Assembly (NCBI GenBank): GCA_036311285.1
Contig: JAXJQF010000010.1
Coordinates: 1 to 27,512, forward strand
Direction: 5' to 3'
DNA from: JAXJQF01 sp036311285
GTDB lineage: Bacteria > Pseudomonadota > Gammaproteobacteria > Enterobacterales > Succinivibrionaceae
DNA: 27,512 nucleotides
The notes under the pieces are model-generated. The model was given only the letters and a program-made list of their open reading frames with translations, had not been told where the DNA came from and ran no database searches. Positions 25,857 to 27,512 of this stretch are shown in pieces. The position numbers and the translations under genes are program-made. Positions within the stretch are counted from its first letter, which is position 1, and each line of letters begins with the position of its first letter.

Positions 25857-25890
25857 GCCCTATACTAAAGCAATAGAAAAAGTATAGGGC
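25857..25890 (-). terminator. Hairpin with minus-strand uridine tract after brxHI
   Basis: GCCCTATACT (25857-25866) and AGTATAGGGC (25881-25890) form a perfect 10-bp stem around a 14-base loop, nine bases after the brxHI stop. The T-run (TTATTTTTTTATAT) is on the minus strand, so the hairpin would stop transcripts coming leftward rather than brxHI mRNA. It may shield brxHI from antisense transcription or simply stabilise its 3' end. Confidence 0.5.
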
Positions 25891-26030
25891 CAAAATGTAT
25901 GAAGGAATCAAACAAAAGTTATCAACTTGTAATATTTGACTGAAGAACTCAGAAAAAGTTCAATTTAAATTAAATTTATTTAAAGTTTATATAAATAAAT
26001 CTTAAATTTATAGCTGCATAACAGTTAACT

Positions 26031-26064
26031 AAAAAGGAAGACTAACACATTAGTCTTCCTTTTT
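26031..26064. terminator. Bidirectional terminator between brxHI and the WYL regulator gene
   Basis: A perfect 15-bp stem, from AAAAAGGAAGACTAA (26031-26045) to TTAGTCTTCCTTTTT (26050-26064), encloses a 4-base loop. The A/T ends supply a uridine tract in both directions. It lies 26 bases after the regulator stop and 182 bases after brxHI. Confidence 0.93.
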
Positions 26065-26090
26065 ATAAAACGTAACTAGAACAAATTCTA

Positions 26091-26987
26091 TTACTTATCT
26101 TTATAAAGATTTAAAATAGTATAAACTTCGTTCTTATTCTTTATTTCAATTGTATTTTCAGTGTTATTTGCCTCATCTTCAGGTGTTAACTTTAGCATTC
26201 TTAATGTGTAATATAATAAAGCTTGTCTACACTTAAAGATTACTTCGTGTGTATTAGGATCCATGTTATATTCTAATTCTACCGCCTTCTTTTGGCTTTC
26301 TGTTAAGGTAGACTTAGGTTGAATATGAATAATAGCAGTTAAATTCCATGAAGTATCCTCTGCTGGATCTATCGGAGACTTATCAGAACTCTTACCTGTT
26401 GATAAAATTCTTGACACAACGAAATCTCTAAATTGTTCACGTTCATGACAATATGCTCTAACGTGCCAACGAATACCATCAAATGCTAAAGCATGTGGAG
26501 AAATCAATCTTTCAAACGGTATATCTCTAGTCATTGATTGATAATTAATTCTAATCGCTCTCTTATTTAGGATACAAAATACAATTGTAGATAAAATATT
26601 ATAATCAATTGTTCTCTTAATAGGAGAGAAACAAGCTATATCTGGTGTTCTTTCTAAGAAATCATAATTAACATTAAGAATACCATTATGCTTTAATAAT
26701 AAATCATTTAAATAATTTTCAGGTAAACATGCATCGTAAAGAGGAGTAAATTTCTTACCTTTTACATATACTTTACTTGAAGGATCGTATTCAATATTAT
26801 CACCAGCCATTTCTTTATATTTTGAAATATCTAATGAAGCTTGTGGAATTGATATACCAAAAAAAGTAACTAAATCGTTACGATTGATTTTACCATTCCA
26901 ACATAATCTATAATCGATAAATTCTAAGCGACGTTCTCTATTCCACTTATTAGTGTTAACTAATGATTTTTTATTTGATCCAGCCAT
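26091..26987 (-). CDS. WYL-domain transcriptional regulator, BrxR/CapW-like
   Basis: The 298-residue protein has an N-terminal winged helix (about 15-80), with RRLEFIDYRLCWNGKINR (19-36) and FFGISIPQASLDISKYKEM (42-60), closely resembling the BrxR/CapW family of defence-locus repressors. A WYL domain follows (about 130-200: IRINYQSM, HALAFDGIRWHVRAYC, FRDFVVSRI), then a C-terminal extension (215-298). WYL domains bind nucleic acid or nucleotide ligands and regulate BREX and CBASS operons. A GAGG Shine-Dalgarno sits seven bases before the ATG. Its position next to brxD-brxHI suggests it controls them, but the genes are convergent, so control would act in trans at 22263-22312. No direct proof is visible. 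Confidence 0.85.
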   Translation of the reverse strand: MAGSNKKSLVNTNKWNRERRLEFIDYRLCWNGKINRNDLVTFFGISIPQASLDISKYKEMAGDNIEYDPSSKVYVKGKKFTPLYDACLPENYLNDLLLKHNGILNVNYDFLERTPDIACFSPIKRTIDYNILSTIVFCILNKRAIRINYQSMTRDIPFERLISPHALAFDGIRWHVRAYCHEREQFRDFVVSRILSTGKSSDKSPIDPAEDTSWNLTAIIHIQPKSTLTESQKKAVELEYNMDPNTHEVIFKCRQALLYYTLRMLKLTPEDEANNTENTIEIKNKNEVYTILNLYKDK

Positions 26988-27047
26988 TATGTCCTCTTTA
27001 ATACATATTTTACTTAATTTAGATACAATAATATCATTAAAAAACGA

Positions 27048-27073
27048 TTTATACTAATTATTATAAGTATAAA
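27048..27073. repeat. 8-bp inverted repeat upstream of the WYL gene (candidate operator)
   Basis: TTTATACT (27048-27055) and AGTATAAA (27066-27073) are perfect arms around a 10-base spacer, 61-86 bases upstream of the WYL gene start. A dimeric winged-helix regulator that controls its own gene would use such a dyad. It also overlaps -10-like sequences. Low GC makes chance dyads more likely. Confidence 0.4.
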
Positions 27074-27158
27074 ACCTGAAAAAATTCGTTTTTTAACCCT
27101 GAATAAATATATATCTTATATAAAACAACCCTATTCAACCTATTGATTTACAATACTT

Positions 27159-27175
27159 TTGTTATTTAATAACAA
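27159..27175. repeat. 17-bp palindrome between the rrn terminator and the WYL gene
   Basis: TTGTTATT-T-AATAACAA is a perfect palindrome with a single central base, about 170 bases before the WYL gene start. It contains only two G/C pairs, so it may be chance, or it may be a second binding site. Confidence 0.3.
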
Positions 27176-27341
27176 TTCTTTTATACAAATACAAAGTATC
27201 AATACAAATAAATTAAATAAGTTACTATATACAGATAAACTTTTTATATTATATACAATAAAATAATAAAAATTAACCAATTAAACACACGTAAAGTCTA
27301 AAATTTACACATTTTCACATTTTTAATACATAGAAACGAAA

Positions 27342-27366
27342 AAAGGAGAACATTAAGTTCTCCTTT
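27342..27366 (-). terminator. Rho-independent terminator of the rRNA operon
   Basis: On the minus strand AAAGGAGAAC, loop TTAAT, then GTTCTCCTTT form a 10-bp stem followed by TTTCGTTTC, 15 bases past the 5S 3' end. It separates rRNA transcription from the WYL regulator gene on the same strand. Confidence 0.9.
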
Positions 27367-27380
27367 CGTTAAAAATAAAA

Positions 27381-27498
27381 AGCCTGGCAATGACCTACTC
27401 TCACATAGCGAATGCTACACTACCATCGGCGCAACTGCTTTTCACTTCTGTGTTCGGAATGGTTACAGGTGGTTCAACAGCGCTATCGTTACCAGGCA
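27381..27498 (-). rRNA. rrf: 5S ribosomal RNA
   Basis: The minus strand from 27498 begins TGCCTGGTAACGATAGCGC and contains CCGAACACAGAAGTGAAAAG, GCGCCGATGGTAGTGT and GAGAGTAGGTCATTGCC, closing with GCCAGGC, which pairs with the 5' end. This is a gammaproteobacterial 5S rRNA of about 118 bases. It is the last gene of an rRNA operon whose 23S lies beyond the window. Exact ends may be off by one or two bases. Confidence 0.97.
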
Positions 27499-27512
27499 TA
27501 TCCTTTATAAAA

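Larger units (their letters stand above)
26988..27341 (-). other. AT-rich region between the rRNA operon end and the WYL gene
   Basis: This 354-base region is extremely AT-rich and shows no gene. It must contain the WYL gene promoter; TATAAT-like boxes on the minus strand near 27066-27058 are candidates. Two dyads stand out: TTTATACT/AGTATAAA (27048-27073) and a 17-bp palindrome (27159-27175). No tRNA or small RNA was recognised. Confidence 0.6.

Noticed and set aside
25894..25938. A 14-codon frame (ATG TAT GAA GGA...) after brxHI
   Set aside because: It is too short, has no ribosome-binding site and overlaps a terminator-like region.
22284..27028. The 9-mer TAGATACAA occurs in both the brxD promoter (22284-22292) and the WYL gene upstream region (27020-27028)
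   Set aside because: At this base composition a shared 9-mer between regions this size is expected about once by chance, so it does not by itself indicate a common operator.
1..27512. CRISPR arrays, insertion sequences, attachment sites and tRNAs
   Set aside because: No direct repeats with regular spacers, transposase or integrase genes, or tRNA cloverleaf sequences were seen on reading the window.

Overview
This is an AT-rich chromosomal segment of a gammaproteobacterium. The evidence is gene order: queG<>nnr-tsaE-amiB-mutL-miaA-hfq-hflX-hflK-hflC-purA is the Escherichia coli arrangement (without yjeT), rplU and ispB are divergent, and fis follows prmA. MutL has no visible endonuclease motif, as in MutH-type organisms. 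A Succinivibrionaceae-like or other anaerobic host lineage is only a guess from the base composition and mixed gene content. No tRNA, CRISPR array, insertion sequence or prophage was recognised.

Layout. 1-345: first nine codons of rplU (minus strand) and the divergent ispB promoter region. 346-2438: ispB (+) faces an HD-GYP protein (-) whose receiver domain has lost its phospho-acceptor. 2672-14893: a long minus-strand housekeeping block with tightly packed, often translationally coupled genes (nnr, tsaE, amiB, mutL, miaA, hfq, hflX, hflK, hflC), then purA with its own promoter and terminator. 14892-16100: queG, divergent from nnr, with start codons sharing the same CATG. 16424-17466: a polyphosphate glucokinase / ComFB-like pair ending in a bidirectional terminator shared with convergent recJ. 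19393-22197: a degenerate PTS EIICB-like membrane protein coupled to prmA, then fis. 22263-26987: an accessory module. 27342-27498: the 5S rRNA end and terminator of a minus-strand rRNA operon.

The accessory module is the most interesting region. It holds a BrxD-type (DUF2791) ATPase and a BrxHI-type Lhr-like helicase, separated by one base and driven by a strong promoter that lies inside a 9-bp inverted repeat. A convergent WYL regulator resembling BrxR/CapW follows. These families are known from BREX phage-defence loci, but no methyltransferase (PglX), phosphatase (PglZ), BrxC or BrxL is present. The locus is closed in by fis on one side and an rRNA operon on the other, so it looks like a self-contained minimal BREX-derived system or a standalone ATPase-helicase defence or DNA-transaction module.

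The second surprise is the EIICB-like protein. It keeps the fold pattern of a glucose-type PTS permease but lacks the phosphorylated cysteine and the conserved GITEP loop, so it is probably not a normal sugar phosphotransferase. Third, two proteins linked to cyclic dinucleotides lie in the window (HD-GYP and ComFB-like), which would fit c-di-GMP signalling in this organism.
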